A stretch of DNA of 64,000 nucleotides from JBMNIZ01 sp050951405 (GTDB taxonomy: Bacteria; Bacillota; DULZ01): NCBI GenBank assembly GCA_050951405.1, contig JBMNIZ010000015.1:170640-234639 (forward strand), written 5' to 3'. The notes beneath the pieces were generated by a model. The model saw only the letters and a program-made list of their open reading frames with translations, made no database searches and had not been told where the DNA came from. A program made the position numbers and the translations under genes. Positions 8,686 to 18,131 of this stretch are shown one piece after another. Position 1 is the stretch's first letter. Every line of letters begins with the position of its first letter.

Positions 8686-8713
8686 AAAATAAAAAGCCCC
8701 TTTTGCAGGGACT
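8686..8713 (-). terminator. rho-independent terminator of ddh
   Basis: AGTCCC/GGGGCT 6-bp stem with one G-U pair and a 7-nt loop, followed on the minus strand by TTTTTATTTT. Confidence 0.65.
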
Positions 8714-8730
8714 ATATTTCTCGCTCATCT

Positions 8731-9639
8731 TTAGACCAGCCTACGAATCAAATCTTCCCTATCCCCATCGAGAAAATCGATGACAGGGATTTCAAGAACT
8801 GTGTAGGCACCAGGGCTTTGGCGGAAAGTGGCCCGGGCAGCGGCCACCAGCACTTGACCGGCCAATGCCGGGTTGTTGATCCGCATTTCATATTTTAACA
8901 TTTGATTGGCTGTGACTCCTGAAACCCCTTTCCTTTCCAGAAGAACCCCATGCCCCACGTCAACGAGTTTTTCCACACGGGGCACCTGGATCACATGGGT
9001 ATCGTCGTGAATAAAATAGGGATCCTGCAAAATCCTTTTCTCAATTTCCCGGAACTCCGCCCCCTCTTCCAATTCCACATAAACCATTCTCCGGTGCACA
9101 CCTGTTCCCACCGGCACTGTCAAGGAAAGAGCATCCCTCACCCCCGGGATCCCTTTCACCACCACCGAATGGCCCATGCTCATACCGGGACCGAAATTGG
9201 TATAAGTAATGCCCCTGGGCGCCATGAACTCAAACATAGCTCTCACCAGCGAATCGGTACCCGGGTCCCAGCCGGCGGATACAATGGCCACGCTGCCGTA
9301 CTGCCGGGCAATTTCATTTAATTCCTTTTTTAAATCCACCAGCCGCCCGTGGAGATCATAGCTATCGACGGTGTTAATCCCAAGGGCCAGAATTTCCCTG
9401 GCATACTCAGGCACCAGACGGGTAGGTACTGCCAGGATGGCCACCTCCACCCCTTCCAATTCTTCCACAGAACTGACTGTTGAAATCCCGGCCAGTTCTT
9501 TGGGATGGTCCTGCTCCAGGGAGACTGGACGCCTGACCACGCCTGCCAGCTCCAGATCCGTTGAAGCCAAGACTGCCTCCAGAGAAGCCTTGCCAATATT
9601 GCCGTAACCCACAATGGCTACACGATGTTTTTTTGCCAT
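8731..9639 (-). CDS. ddh: meso-diaminopimelate D-dehydrogenase
   Basis: NADPH-dependent enzyme that makes meso-diaminopimelate directly from tetrahydrodipicolinate and ammonia, feeding lysine and peptidoglycan synthesis. 302 aa; N-terminal Rossmann signature VAIVGYGNIGK, a central VSAGWDPGTDS block, FGPGMSMGHS and a C-terminal NNPALAGQVLVAAARA segment, all characteristic of Ddh. The ATG at 9639 follows GGGAGGG at 8 bases; an in-frame extension of 21 codons upstream has no ribosome site. The single-gene unit ends at a terminator. Clear family hit. Confidence 0.95.
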   Translation of the reverse strand: MAKKHRVAIVGYGNIGKASLEAVLASTDLELAGVVRRPVSLEQDHPKELAGISTVSSVEELEGVEVAILAVPTRLVPEYAREILALGINTVDSYDLHGRLVDLKKELNEIARQYGSVAIVSAGWDPGTDSLVRAMFEFMAPRGITYTNFGPGMSMGHSVVVKGIPGVRDALSLTVPVGTGVHRRMVYVELEEGAEFREIEKRILQDPYFIHDDTHVIQVPRVEKLVDVGHGVLLERKGVSGVTANQMLKYEMRINNPALAGQVLVAAARATFRQSPGAYTVLEIPVIDFLDGDREDLIRRLV

Positions 9640-9736
9640 GCCTTTTTCCCTCCCAAGAGAAATCTCCATATTCCCCTTGCCCCTGCTGTCCTGAAAATGC
9701 ATCTAAATATGTTGCATTATACCACAAAAAAGACGC

Positions 9737-9768
9737 GAAAAAAACCCGCCGGGAACTTCCGCAGCGGG
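9737..9768 (-). terminator. terminator of the MerR regulator gene
   Basis: GC-rich stem CCCGCTG/CGGCGGG with a 10-nt loop, followed on the minus strand by TTTTTTTCG. It separates merR from ddh. Confidence 0.75.
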
Positions 9769-9818
9769 CAAAATAACCACAAAAATTGTGCAGGGATGAA
9801 ATTATCCCCGATTAAGCT

Positions 9819-10235
9819 TTAAGGATTTTCCGAGGAAAAGCGATGGCTGTACACACAGGAGTTGCAGAAATCGGCCTTGTCCTCAATACCTATACAATAA
9901 GAGCCTTCTTCCTTCCAGCAAGGTTTGGCGTAATTTTCTTTTTCCTTGACGCTGCGAGTTCTGCCACCCTTGCAATTTTTTAAACGCCAGCAGGGGTAAA
10001 GCTGAATCACTTGTCTGACCCCGGCCAGGTTCAACCCTTTGTCTTCGATCAATTCGTTAATGAAACGGAGCCTGCGCAGGTCGTTATTGGAATATAGTCT
10101 CTGCCGGTTGCTCCGCGCCGGTGAAATCAAACCGTTCCTCTCCCAAACTCGCAAAGTCTCCGGATGAACTTGTAAGAGTTCGGCCACTACTCCAATGGTA
10201 TATAAAGGCTGATCAGCATCCAAATCTCTCATCAT
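9819..10235 (-). CDS. MerR-family regulator with Cys-rich C-terminus (HspR-like N-terminus)
   Basis: 138-aa transcription factor. Residues 10-80 are a MerR/HspR-like winged helix (YTIGVVAELLQVHPETLRVW ... GLNLAGVRQVIQLY). Instead of the usual coiled-coil effector domain there is a 55-residue tail with six cysteines (82, 88, 106, 114, 124, 127), including CNSC, which could bind an Fe-S cluster or zinc. The ATG at 10235 has AGGAGG 9 bases upstream. Monocistronic, with its own promoter (10280-10309) and terminator. Target genes are unknown; self-regulation is likely from family precedent. Confidence 0.88.
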   Translation of the reverse strand: MMRDLDADQPLYTIGVVAELLQVHPETLRVWERNGLISPARSNRQRLYSNNDLRRLRFINELIEDKGLNLAGVRQVIQLYPCWRLKNCKGGRTRSVKEKENYAKPCWKEEGSYCIGIEDKADFCNSCVYSHRFSSENP

Positions 10236-10279
10236 TGCCAGATGCCTCCTTCACTTGAGTTAGGTCTCTGTTCATCCTT

Positions 10280-10309
10280 ATTATATCAACTCCTCACCCG
10301 CCTTTGCAA
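10280..10309 (-). promoter_or_regulatory. promoter of the MerR regulator
   Basis: TTGCAA and TATAAT with an 18-base spacer on the minus strand, about 45 bases before the ATG. The 18-19 bp spacing suits MerR-type activation but is not diagnostic. Confidence 0.55.
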
Positions 10310-10442
10310 ATTAATTCAAAAATAATATTTAGGATTATTCAAAACAAATTATTTCTAAATATTCGGAAACCTTTTTGCCCCAAAGAAAACCGCCACTTTA
10401 CCAATAATAAAATGGAAAACTTAAGAAAAGGCCGGTCCGAGG

Positions 10443-10595
10443 CTACTCTGCATCTTCGTCCTCATCGACTGCAATCTCATTGGCCAGGACCGCAGGAATG
10501 TGGGAAATATCACAACCGCAATAAGGACATGCCCACTTTCCCTGAGCTGCTGAAAAAGGCTTGCCCCCGCAGTAAGGACAAATTTTCCCGTACAC
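10443..10595 (-). CDS. small double-CxxC zinc-ribbon protein, 50 aa
   Basis: GTG start at 10595 with GAGGTGA 6 bases upstream, stop TAG at 10443. The product has CPYC near residue 6 and CPYCGC near residue 23, a rubredoxin-like or zinc-ribbon knuckle pair, followed by an acidic tail (VDEDEDAE). No catalytic residues are visible. Function unknown; small zinc ribbons of this type often bind nucleic acid or protein partners. The ribosome site, compact cysteine spacing and absence of a competing gene support it as real. Confidence 0.75.
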   Translation of the reverse strand: MYGKICPYCGGKPFSAAQGKWACPYCGCDISHIPAVLANEIAVDEDEDAE

Positions 10596-10752
10596 GTCCA
10601 CTCACCTCGCGGGAATTCTACCATAGCTTATGATCTTTTACTTGAAAAAATTGTCGCCGGAGTTTCGACATTTAGCCAAATCCTTTGCCCCTTTATAACA
10701 AAAGAGATACTTTTCACCAAGCCAGGAATTACCTCTAAAGTTCCGCAACTAT

Positions 10753-10791
10753 TTGGCCCGGTCATCGTCTATAATGATGTCGGCGGGCCAA
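10753..10791. promoter_or_regulatory. inverted repeat spanning a TATAAT upstream of the BsuPI-repeat gene
   Basis: TTGGCCCG (10753-10760) and CGGGCCAA (10784-10791) form 8-bp perfect arms around a 23-base spacer that holds TATAAT and an inner ATC/GAT pair. It lies about 50 bases upstream of the GTG start. It could be an operator overlapping the promoter or an RNA hairpin. No good -35 was seen. Confidence 0.4.
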
Positions 10792-10842
10792 AAATCGGGT
10801 AGTCTTTTCAGCTCAACAAAAATCAAAGGAGGTTATTTAATC

Positions 10843-12000
10843 GTGAAAAGGAGATTAACTGCACTTCTCGCCGCCCTGTTTATCGTATCCCTGCTGGTAT
10901 CGGCTTTTGCCGCCGGTCCGGTTCAAGCCGCTCCGGCAGCTTATGATCCCCTGGGCTATTACCTTTACTATACGGAAGATGTGAACCAATTCTACTTTCT
11001 AGTAACAAATCCTTCCAGCCAGGCCGTCAATTTAAAATTTTCTTCCGGTCAGGATTATGACCTGGTTATCAAGCAAAAAGGCAAGGTAGTCTGGAAAGAT
11101 TCTTGGAATAAAAACTATAGCCAAGCTGTCCGCCAAGAAAACTTCCTCCCCGGCCATGCCAAATTTTATAAAATTGATGCCCCTAAGCTGAGGAAGGGGT
11201 CTTATCAGGTTCAAGCGATTTTTACCGCCGGTCCCTCAGCTGGCCGGGTGGTAGCGGAAATCCAGTGGGGGGTGGGACAAATAGTGCCGGAAAAACCCTC
11301 TGCCGACACCTCTCTCCTGGATTATTACCTTTTTAAATCCACCAATACCAATGAACTTCTTTTTGTAGTGAAGAATAACACCGACCAAACCGTCAAACTC
11401 CATTTCCCTTCCGGCAAGGAATTTGACCTAATCATTTATAATGCCTCTTGGCAAAAAGCCTGGCAGGATTCCTGGACCAAATGGTACCATCAATCCGCGA
11501 AGAAGGAAAAACTGGCTCCCGGTCAGGCTAAAGTGTACCGGGCCAAGCTGCCCAAGCTTTCCCCGGGAACGTATACTGTTCATGCTTACTTTTATGGAGC
11601 AAAACTGACCGGTCCGGCAGCCACCATGAAACTAAAGGCAGGCGGCCAAATAGTCAATCCGCATCTTTCTCAACTGAGCTTCAGCGCCTGGTATAACGGA
11701 GGCAAGCAGCCTCAAATTGCTTTCCAGGTTAAGAACACCGGCACTAAACCCGTTACCATCACTTTCCCCCAAGGCAAAACCCTGGAAGTGGTCGTCACTG
11801 GGGATAACGGTTTTAGCTGGCGGTACAGCGACAGTTACCGTTCGGGCAGCGCTCTTCTGACCAGGAGTTTGGCAGGAGGCGGTGCCAGCTACAGCTTTAT
11901 TTACCTGCCCAAACTGCCAAAAGGAAAATATACGGTGGACATCTACTATTTGGCCTATTCTGAGAAGAAACCGGCCGCTTCCACCAGCTTTAGGATCTGA
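10843..12000 (+). CDS. secreted protein with three BsuPI-like repeats
   Basis: 385-aa exported protein. GTG start at 10843 with AAAGGAGG 8-10 bases upstream; the frame opens 30 codons earlier without a site. It has a signal peptide (KRRLTALLAALFIVSLLVSA) with a likely cleavage after VQA. Three repeats of about 110 aa follow (roughly 35-150, 160-270, 280-385), each with a Y/F-x-V-x-N...V-N/K-L-x-F-x-S/Q-G-K motif, a WxDS block and a closing LPKG-Y-x-V block, resembling BsuPI, the Bacillus intracellular proteinase inhibitor domain (PF12690). Probably an extracellular or wall-associated inhibitor or adhesion module. Function inferred from fold resemblance only. Confidence 0.85.
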   Translation: MKRRLTALLAALFIVSLLVSAFAAGPVQAAPAAYDPLGYYLYYTEDVNQFYFLVTNPSSQAVNLKFSSGQDYDLVIKQKGKVVWKDSWNKNYSQAVRQENFLPGHAKFYKIDAPKLRKGSYQVQAIFTAGPSAGRVVAEIQWGVGQIVPEKPSADTSLLDYYLFKSTNTNELLFVVKNNTDQTVKLHFPSGKEFDLIIYNASWQKAWQDSWTKWYHQSAKKEKLAPGQAKVYRAKLPKLSPGTYTVHAYFYGAKLTGPAATMKLKAGGQIVNPHLSQLSFSAWYNGGKQPQIAFQVKNTGTKPVTITFPQGKTLEVVVTGDNGFSWRYSDSYRSGSALLTRSLAGGGASYSFIYLPKLPKGKYTVDIYYLAYSEKKPAASTSFRI

Positions 12001-12010
12001 CAAAGCCAAT

Positions 12011-12040
12011 AAAAAGGGCTGTTCCCACGGCCCTTTTTAT
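12011..12040. terminator. bidirectional terminator between convergent genes
   Basis: AAAAAGGGC/GCCCTTTTT 9-bp stem with a 10-nt loop; T-runs on both strands serve the convergent genes ending at 12000 and 12044. Confidence 0.85.
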
Positions 12041-12043
12041 TTT

Positions 12044-12538
12044 TCATTTTCCCTGTCGTCTCAGGGCCAAGAGCAAATCAATAATCCTGTCCCTGTTCCA
12101 AAGATCCACCCCGAGAGAATTGGCCAGTTCTTTGGCTTCCAAAGTATAATCCCGATTGGTGATCAGCAGTGCCTCCTGGCAGCCGTAAAGGGGGGCGCTC
12201 CTGGCAATTTTCTCCACCAGCCGAGAACTAACATTGCGCCGGTAATGCTTGGTCAAGACGGCAATATGCCGGCCTTCCTTCTCCACAACAAAATGAACCC
12301 ACTGCTTTTTAGCGGGAGAGGATTTTACCTTATAGCCAAGCCTTCGCAGAAGTAGAAGACAAAAGTCTCTGAACTCCCTTTTGGACATCCGATCCACTTC
12401 ATAGAGGCCAGCGGCCATCATTTTTTCCTGCCGCCTCCAACTCCTTACCTTGATCACCAGAAAGACTCCGATGAGCAAAGCCAAGGGCCAACCTTTGTAG
12501 ACCAATTCCACCGCCCTTTGCCTCCCAGCTCCATGCAT
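12044..12538 (-). CDS. membrane-anchored Mrr-like restriction-endonuclease-fold protein
   Basis: 164 aa. One transmembrane helix (about 13-30, PLALLIGVFLVIKV) is followed by a Mrr_cat/PF04471-like domain: a DFCLLLLRRLGYKV entry helix, an AVLTKHYRRNVSSRLV strand-helix, and EALLITNRDYTLEAKELA. Mrr-type nucleases normally carry a D...QxK catalytic triad. Here the equivalent of QxK looks like LTKH, so catalytic competence is uncertain. Such membrane-tethered Mrr-fold proteins are widespread in Firmicutes and their role is unknown. It is convergent with the secreted protein gene. Confidence 0.75.
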   Translation of the reverse strand: MHGAGRQRAVELVYKGWPLALLIGVFLVIKVRSWRRQEKMMAAGLYEVDRMSKREFRDFCLLLLRRLGYKVKSSPAKKQWVHFVVEKEGRHIAVLTKHYRRNVSSRLVEKIARSAPLYGCQEALLITNRDYTLEAKELANSLGVDLWNRDRIIDLLLALRRQGK

Positions 12539-12689
12539 TGTTTATATAACACTTCGACATCGCCGGTCAGTAACCTTTCTCGGTGGCAGAAAAAGCCCGC
12601 GAAGTTAATGGGGAGCCGAGTTCAGCTCCAATTCCAACGGAAAAAATGAAGCTCACCCCTCTCCCCACCGCCGAAGTTTGTCCTTCTAT

Positions 12690-13973
12690 CTATTCTAAGG
12701 AGTGGATAAAAAGCCCACCCCTAAGCTTGGGCTCAAACCAGGTGGATTTAGGGGGCATGACCTGGCCCGTGTCCGCAATGGACATCAGCTGCTTCAATGC
12801 TGGCAGGAAACAAGGCAAAAGCCACCCCTCCTTCCTGCTCCACTCTCTTCTCCAGTTCTTCCAGGCCCCGGATCCCGCCGACAAAATCGATGCGAGGGTC
12901 AGTCCTGGGATCCTCAATCTCCTAAAACAGGTTCCAAGAGGTTGTTCTGGAGAATGGATTCACATCCAAGGGATTTGACCGGATCGGTCCGGTCAAAAGT
13001 GCCTTCCCTGGCCTTCCAAGCCGATACCAATCTGCCCCCCAGATACATCCCAAAAGTGTGAGGCTGCCGGGAGGCTGGATAAGCTTTACCCGGGCCGAGT
13101 CTTATCTGCCACCGCAAATTTTTCCTGCACTCTGGCCAGAAAAGTCTCCTTCGGTCAGGCCGTGCAGGTCTCTCACCACCCGGTTATAGGCCAGGATCCG
13201 CAGTTCCCGGTGGGGAAAAAGGACGCCGAGAAAAGTAATTGATACTCTTCTCCGCACCTGTATAGCCGGGGTTCTGTTCCCGGCGGCAGCAAACCCACCT
13301 GCACCGCCGCCGCCGTCCGGTGGTGCCCGTCGGCGATATAGAGATAATCCACCTGCCGGAACTCAGCCACCAGACCGTCGATAACGGGCGGGGCATCGAT
13401 CACCCAGGCCATGATGCCCAACCCCGTCGTCGGCAACAAAATCGTAGACCGGCTGCCTGGACCTCGGTCCAAGCAGTCATCATGGATTCTGGATCTTCTC
13501 CCGGAACCGGTAAGTCAAAAAAACGGCACCAGTCTGGGCATTGCAGGCATCCACATGTCTGAAAACGGTCCAGTCTCCTTGTCGGCCCTGGTGTGCTCAT
13601 GTTTCTTGATTGTTCCCTGCAAATAGTCATCAATAGAGCAGCAGGCCACCAAGCCGGTTTGGGCTCCGCCGTCTTTGATCCAGCCGGTAGATGTAAAGAC
13701 AATCTTCCTCATCCTGCCGGAGCACACCTTCCTGCACCAACCGGCTGTAAATTGCCAGCGGCCTCGGGCGTAAACTTGTCCGGTCGTAAGGGTCCAGAGC
13801 AGGATCCAGGTCGACCTCCGACTCTGCCTCACATGCAAAAAGGAAAAGGGATTGTCCCGGACCAGCACCCTGGCCTCCTCTCCGCACTCACCACATCGTA
13901 GGGAGGAGCAGCCACCCGGTGGGCCAGACTCCGGCACCGGCCGCAGCGCCCTAAAGGATTTGATCAAGGCCAC
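12690..13973 (-). pseudogene. DUF1015-family protein, multiply frameshifted
   Basis: DUF1015 landmarks occur in the right order but in different frames: SFRALRPVPE at the start (GTG 13973), an AAPPYDVV block, VLVRDNPFSFLHV, a KKHEHTRADKE block, YIADGHHRTAAA (about 13320), ELRILAYNRVVRDLHGLT (about 13190), a block ending NNLLEPVLG, and a C-terminal IADTGQVMPPKSTWFEPK ending at 12690. At least eight single-base-type shifts are needed to join them across about 1.28 kb. The amino-acid motifs themselves are well preserved, so the shifts are either very recent or sequence errors. Family function is poorly defined. It lies directly after iorB and was probably co-transcribed. Confidence 0.8.
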
Positions 13974-13979
13974 TTTCCT

Positions 13980-14637
13980 TTCCTCCTTCAGCAACAGGAT
14001 GTTGAACAGTCTCTTCAAGCCGCTCGCCGAAAAAGCCTCCTGGCCCAGGGCCAGGGCCCGGAGATTGGCGGCCACCGTATGCCCGGGAACGCGCTCCCGG
14101 ACGGATTCCACCAACAAATCCTCACCTGAAGGGCAGAAATCCTCCCGCCAGGGCAGCTCCCAGCATGACCACACTCATGGTCCGGGCATGGCCCGCTTTT
14201 TCCGCCAGCTCCGTCCCATTGATGACCACAACCTTTTTCCCCAGTTCCCTTCCAAAGCAGAAGCGATTTCCTCCAGAGCAGGATACCGGGCCTTTGCCAA
14301 TCTGGACATCCATGGGCGGAAGAGGGGCTGCTGTTCAGAAGAGCCGCACCCTCCGGCGATAAATATTCCACCCCCACCCGCAGCCCTTCCAGGGGCTCCA
14401 GGGCTATGATCAGATCCGCCTCTCCCCGGTCGATCAGGGGGGCATAGACATCGCCAAAGCGCACATGGGAGGATACGGCACCGCCCCTCATGGCCGCACC
14501 AAAGGTCTCCCCCACCCGTACCCGGAATGGCCGTGGGATCCCGCTTCGCCAGTCTGCATGGCTGCACCGGCAACGATGCGGGCAGCCAGGATGCTGCCCT
14601 GCCCTCCCACGCCGGCAATAATCAGATCCATTTTCAT
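13980..14637 (-). pseudogene. iorB: indolepyruvate:ferredoxin oxidoreductase beta subunit remnant
   Basis: Starts ATG 14637 with KMDLIIAGVGGQGSILAARI, the GVGGQG motif of the pyruvate/ketoisovalerate oxidoreductase gamma family. It continues in other frames with MRGGAVSSHVRFGDVYAPL, LIIALEPLEGLR, then VVMLGAALAGGFLP and a C-terminal HTVAANLRALALGQEAF block. Several frameshifts separate these. The 3' limit is approximate because the stop cannot be assigned to one frame. In intact form it pairs with IorA to oxidise aryl pyruvates from aromatic amino-acid fermentation to aryl acetyl-CoA with reduced ferredoxin. Confidence 0.82.
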
Positions 14638-14639
14638 GC

Positions 14640-16612
14640 CCCATTCCCTCCTCGTCTTCACCGCCCCCTGCCGGCAGACCTGCTCGCACAGGCTACAGTC
14701 GGTACGCAGCTTTCCCCATCCACAGCCGCTTTCTTCCTCGCACCGCGTCGAAAGGCGACTGGCAGGGCACCCCAGGCGCAGGCAGCGCCTGCAACCATCG
14801 CAAAGGGACTTCCTCCACCCAGGTCCTGCCCTCTCCTTTTTTTCTCCCTTCTCAACAGCTTGCAGCTGGCACTCACCCTCCAGAATGACCACGGAAGGGC
14901 CCCTCATCTGCGAGGGCCCTCTCCATGAGACGGGAGGCCTCCGCCAGTTGATAGGCATTGGCAACATGGAGACATTCTTCACTCCCAGGGCCCTGACCAC
15001 CCCTGCCATGTCGAAAGCCTCCCGTTTGCTCTCCCAGGGCGGTGGTCCCCGTAGCCGGGTTGGGCTGGTGACCGGTCATGGCCGTCCAGCGGTTGTCCAG
15101 AATCAAGAAAGTGAGATCTACGCTTGATTGTAGACGGCGTTGGTCACCGATGGTAAAAGAGCATGAATGAAGGTGGAATCCCCTGCCACCGCCACTACCT
15201 TACCCTCCCGGTAGCCCGCCTGCACCTGTCCCTGGGCCAGACCCAGACCGCTTCCCATCACATGGATGGTATCCAGGATCTCGTAAGGCGAGCCTCACCG
15301 GGTATTTCTTGCCGGGCAGCTTCGTTGGGTTCAATACCGGAGGCAAATAATCCATAGCCTCCCTGTTCGTAACAACCAATGTCCCCGTTGACAATATGGT
15401 TGCCCGGGAATTTTCGCTTAAAGCTTCCCCCAGGGCCCAATAAGAACCCAGGTGGGAACACCCGGCACAGAGAGCCGAGGACCGGGGCGTCACCAGCTCC
15501 CTCAGCTTTTCCCGGGTCTTTTCCCTCTCATCCCCAGGGATTTCCAGTTTCAAAAGCTGGGAAAGGGCTTTTGTGACCAAACTGGTATTGATTTCCCCAT
15601 AGGGAGGAAACACAGGGCGGTGGCTTTTCCCGTAAATGTTCAGGCTGCTAAATCTTCCCTGGGCATAGCTCCGCACAAGGTTCTCGATGACCGGATCTCC
15701 TTCTTCCACAACAAGCAGAGTATCCACTCCTGGCAAGAGCTTGTCCAGTATGCTGTAAGGCAAGGGGTAAAAAAAGCCCAGCTGGAGAAAGCTGACCCGG
15801 TCCTTAAGGCCCAGCCTGTCCAGAGCTTCTCTGGTGTAGCTGGCCCCAACCCCGGCGGCCAATACAGCCGTTGAAGCCCCAGGCACCAATTCCAGCCGGT
15901 TAAAGGGGCTGTTTTCAGCCAGCTCCCGAGCCTTGGGCAAAACCTGATGGAGCCAACGATGTTTGGCCAGAGGGCCGGGGGCACCGTAAACATTCCAGCG
16001 GTAAGGCAGTTTGTAGTGCTTATTAAAAGACAAGCTGTTCTTTTCTTCCTGGATCGGTCCCAGTTTCACATCACCGCTGGCATGAGAAATTCTGCTCACC
16101 GATCGGATAAAAACAGGCAGTTCGAGTATTTCTGAAATGCGGAAGGCCTCTCTGGTCATATCTTTGGCCTCTTGCTGATCGGCCGGTTCCAGGCAGGGTA
16201 TTTCCGCATAAACTGCCGCCAGCCTGGTATCCTGTTCGCTGGAAGAATAGTGGGCATTAGGATCATCGGCCACCACCACCACCAGTCCTCCTTTGACCCC
16301 TCCATAAGGCAAAGTCATGAAGGTGTCCATGGCCACGTTCAAACCGGCATTTTTCATGGCGGTCATGGCTCTGGCACCTACCAGGGAGGCTCCCGCAGCC
16401 AGCTCAAAGGCCACCTTTTCATTGGTGCTCCACTCCAAATGGTATGCTCCCTGCCGGGCTGCGGCAATCAAAGCTTCACAGATTTCCGAAGCAGGGGTGC
16501 CCGGATAAGCGGCCATTAACTGCAAACCGGCCTCCAGAGCACCCCGGGCAATAGCTTCATTGCCCATGAGCAGCACTCTTTCCCCCGCCGGTTGCAAAAT
16601 AGCAATACTCAA
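14640..16612 (-). pseudogene. iorA: indolepyruvate:ferredoxin oxidoreductase alpha subunit, frameshifted
   Basis: TTG start at 16612 with AGGAGA 8 bases upstream. The first about 410 codons read cleanly: MGNEAIARGALEAGLQL, YPGTPASEI, a TPP-dependent pyrimidine-like region and LCAGCSHLGSYWALGEA. Near 15386 a missing G shifts the frame (STGD/IGCYEQGGYG), near 15280 two to three extra bases shift it again (then YEILDTIHVMGSGLG), near 15120 an insertion produces an in-frame TAG, and further shifts occur near 15030 and 14900. The C-terminal ferredoxin-like cysteine clusters (LCDGCRRC and TDCSLCEQVC) remain visible. Upstream of iorB. Most shifts fall in the 3' half. Confidence 0.88.
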
Positions 16613-16678
16613 GCACAATCTCTCCTTTCCGAACCGGCGCCGAAACATCCTATCCCTTCGGCAATCCAGGTGTATTGA

Positions 16679-17838
16679 TTAAAACAGGATTTCCTGAGCC
16701 GTTTCCGTAAGAATGTCAGAAGCCAGCATCAAATGCTCCACAGGCACGTACTCATCCGGAGCATGGGCCTGGGCCAGATAACCGGGTCCAAAGGTGAGAC
16801 AATGGGGCGTCCCTGTCCTGGCAGCCATAATGGCCCCGTCCGTATAAGCGGGAAAGCCGGCCAGTTCCGCCTCTCTGCCGGTTATTTTCTTCACCCCTTT
16901 GGTCACGGCCGCCAGCAGGGGCGAATCTTGCGGTATCCGCAGGGGAGGCCTTTCCACTCCCAGCACCCGGTAACTGCCCCTGGAACCGGGCACTTTCCCG
17001 GTCCCCTGGGCAATGGCCTTTTCCACCAGATGGCGACCCTGGGCTCACCGTCATGGGGACCGTCAGCCGCAGATCAGCCTCTGCCCGGCAGCTGTCAGGC
17101 ACCATATTGACTTTCACACCGCCGCTAATCCGGCCCACATTCAAGGTGGCCTTCCCCAGCAGGGGATCCTCATAAGGCAGATCTGCCACCGAGTCTTTTC
17201 AAAGAGCTGATCACTTCCGCCATGGCATGGATAGCATCAACCCCTAGATGGGGTTTTCCCCCGTGGGCCATCTTCCCCTGGGTGCTAATTTCAAACCAGA
17301 GGGGCCCTTTATGGGCGGCTACTACAGCCAAACCCGAGGGTTCAGCCGCCAGGAGAAAATCCTCGTCGGTCACCCAACCCTTTTCCACCGCCGCCAGAGC
17401 CCCCTGCATGAAGGGACCTTCTTCATCAACGCAGGCCAGAAAAATAAAACTGTGACGCGGTTTTTCCCGGCCCAGGCAGATTCTTTTAAAAGCTACCAGG
17501 GCCGCGGCCAACCCTCCTTTCATATCCGCACTGCCTCGCCCGTACAATTTGCCCTGCTCCATTTCCCCGGCAAAAGGATCTTTGGTCCAGCCCTCTCCGG
17601 CGGGAACCGTATCCAGGTGCCCGGTATATACTAAACGGGGATGTTCTTTTACCCCGGCCAGCCGGGCCACCACGTTAAAACGGCCGGGCGCCACCTCTTC
17701 TTTTTTCACTTCCACACCCAGCCTTTGCAGCCAGTGAAAAACATAATTTCCCACAGCTTCCTCACTGCCGGTGGGATTCTCGCTGGGGATCTGCACCAAT
17801 TCCCGAGTCAATTGGATCACTTCAGCTTGAGCGGTCAT
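16679..17838 (-). pseudogene. M20-family metallopeptidase (ArgE/DapE-like), two frameshifts
   Basis: Co-catalytic zinc peptidase/deacylase. ATG at 17838 with AGGAGG 10 bases upstream. Motifs: YTGHLDTVPAG (metal His/Asp), GRGSADMKGG, CVDEEG, a dimerisation-domain KMAHGGKPHLGVDA, and a C-terminal FPAYTDGAIMAARTG / CLTFGPGYLAQAHAPDEYV. The frame breaks near 17195 and again near 17036, where one extra base between PG and RHLVEKA restores the reading if removed. First gene of the damaged block leading into iorA. Function of the intact form (amino-acid deacylase, dipeptidase or ArgE/DapE) cannot be narrowed. Confidence 0.88.
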
Positions 17839-18062
17839 TCCTGCCAAACCTCCTACTTTAAGAACCGCAACTGCCTGGAAAATTTTCTTTCTATTTCCTG
17901 CACAGAGACAATTCCGGCAGTTCAGAGCATGTCCGGCCCGTCATGAATTACCTTCCTGCCGGGAATTTATTGTATTGTCCCCAACGGCAGGGAAAATAAT
18001 GTCACTTTACACTTCGCCGTCTCCGGAGGAATTCCTCCCCCTGGCCGGAAGAGAGGCAAAGA

Positions 18063-18087
18063 CAAAAAGGCCCCTGAAACAGGGACC
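18063..18087 (-). terminator. terminator after the inositol cytidylyltransferase fusion gene
   Basis: GGTCCCTG/CAGGGGCC 8-bp stem with one G-U pair and a 3-nt loop, followed by CTTTTTG on the minus strand, about 45 bases after the stop at 18132. Confidence 0.75.
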
Positions 18088-18131
18088 CAAAAGTTCCCGC
18101 ATACGCATGGAAGGCTGGAAAAAGGCAGCCG

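Noticed and set aside
10252..10258. CTTGAGT, one half of the HspR HAIR operator upstream of the MerR gene
   Set aside because: The partner half ACTCAAG after N7 is absent, so a single heptamer is likely chance.
13320..13562. Plus-strand open frames across the broken DUF1015/ior region as genes in their own right
   Set aside because: The protein motifs recognisable in the region all read on the minus strand; the plus frames are Pro/Arg/Ser-rich shadows of GC-rich coding DNA.
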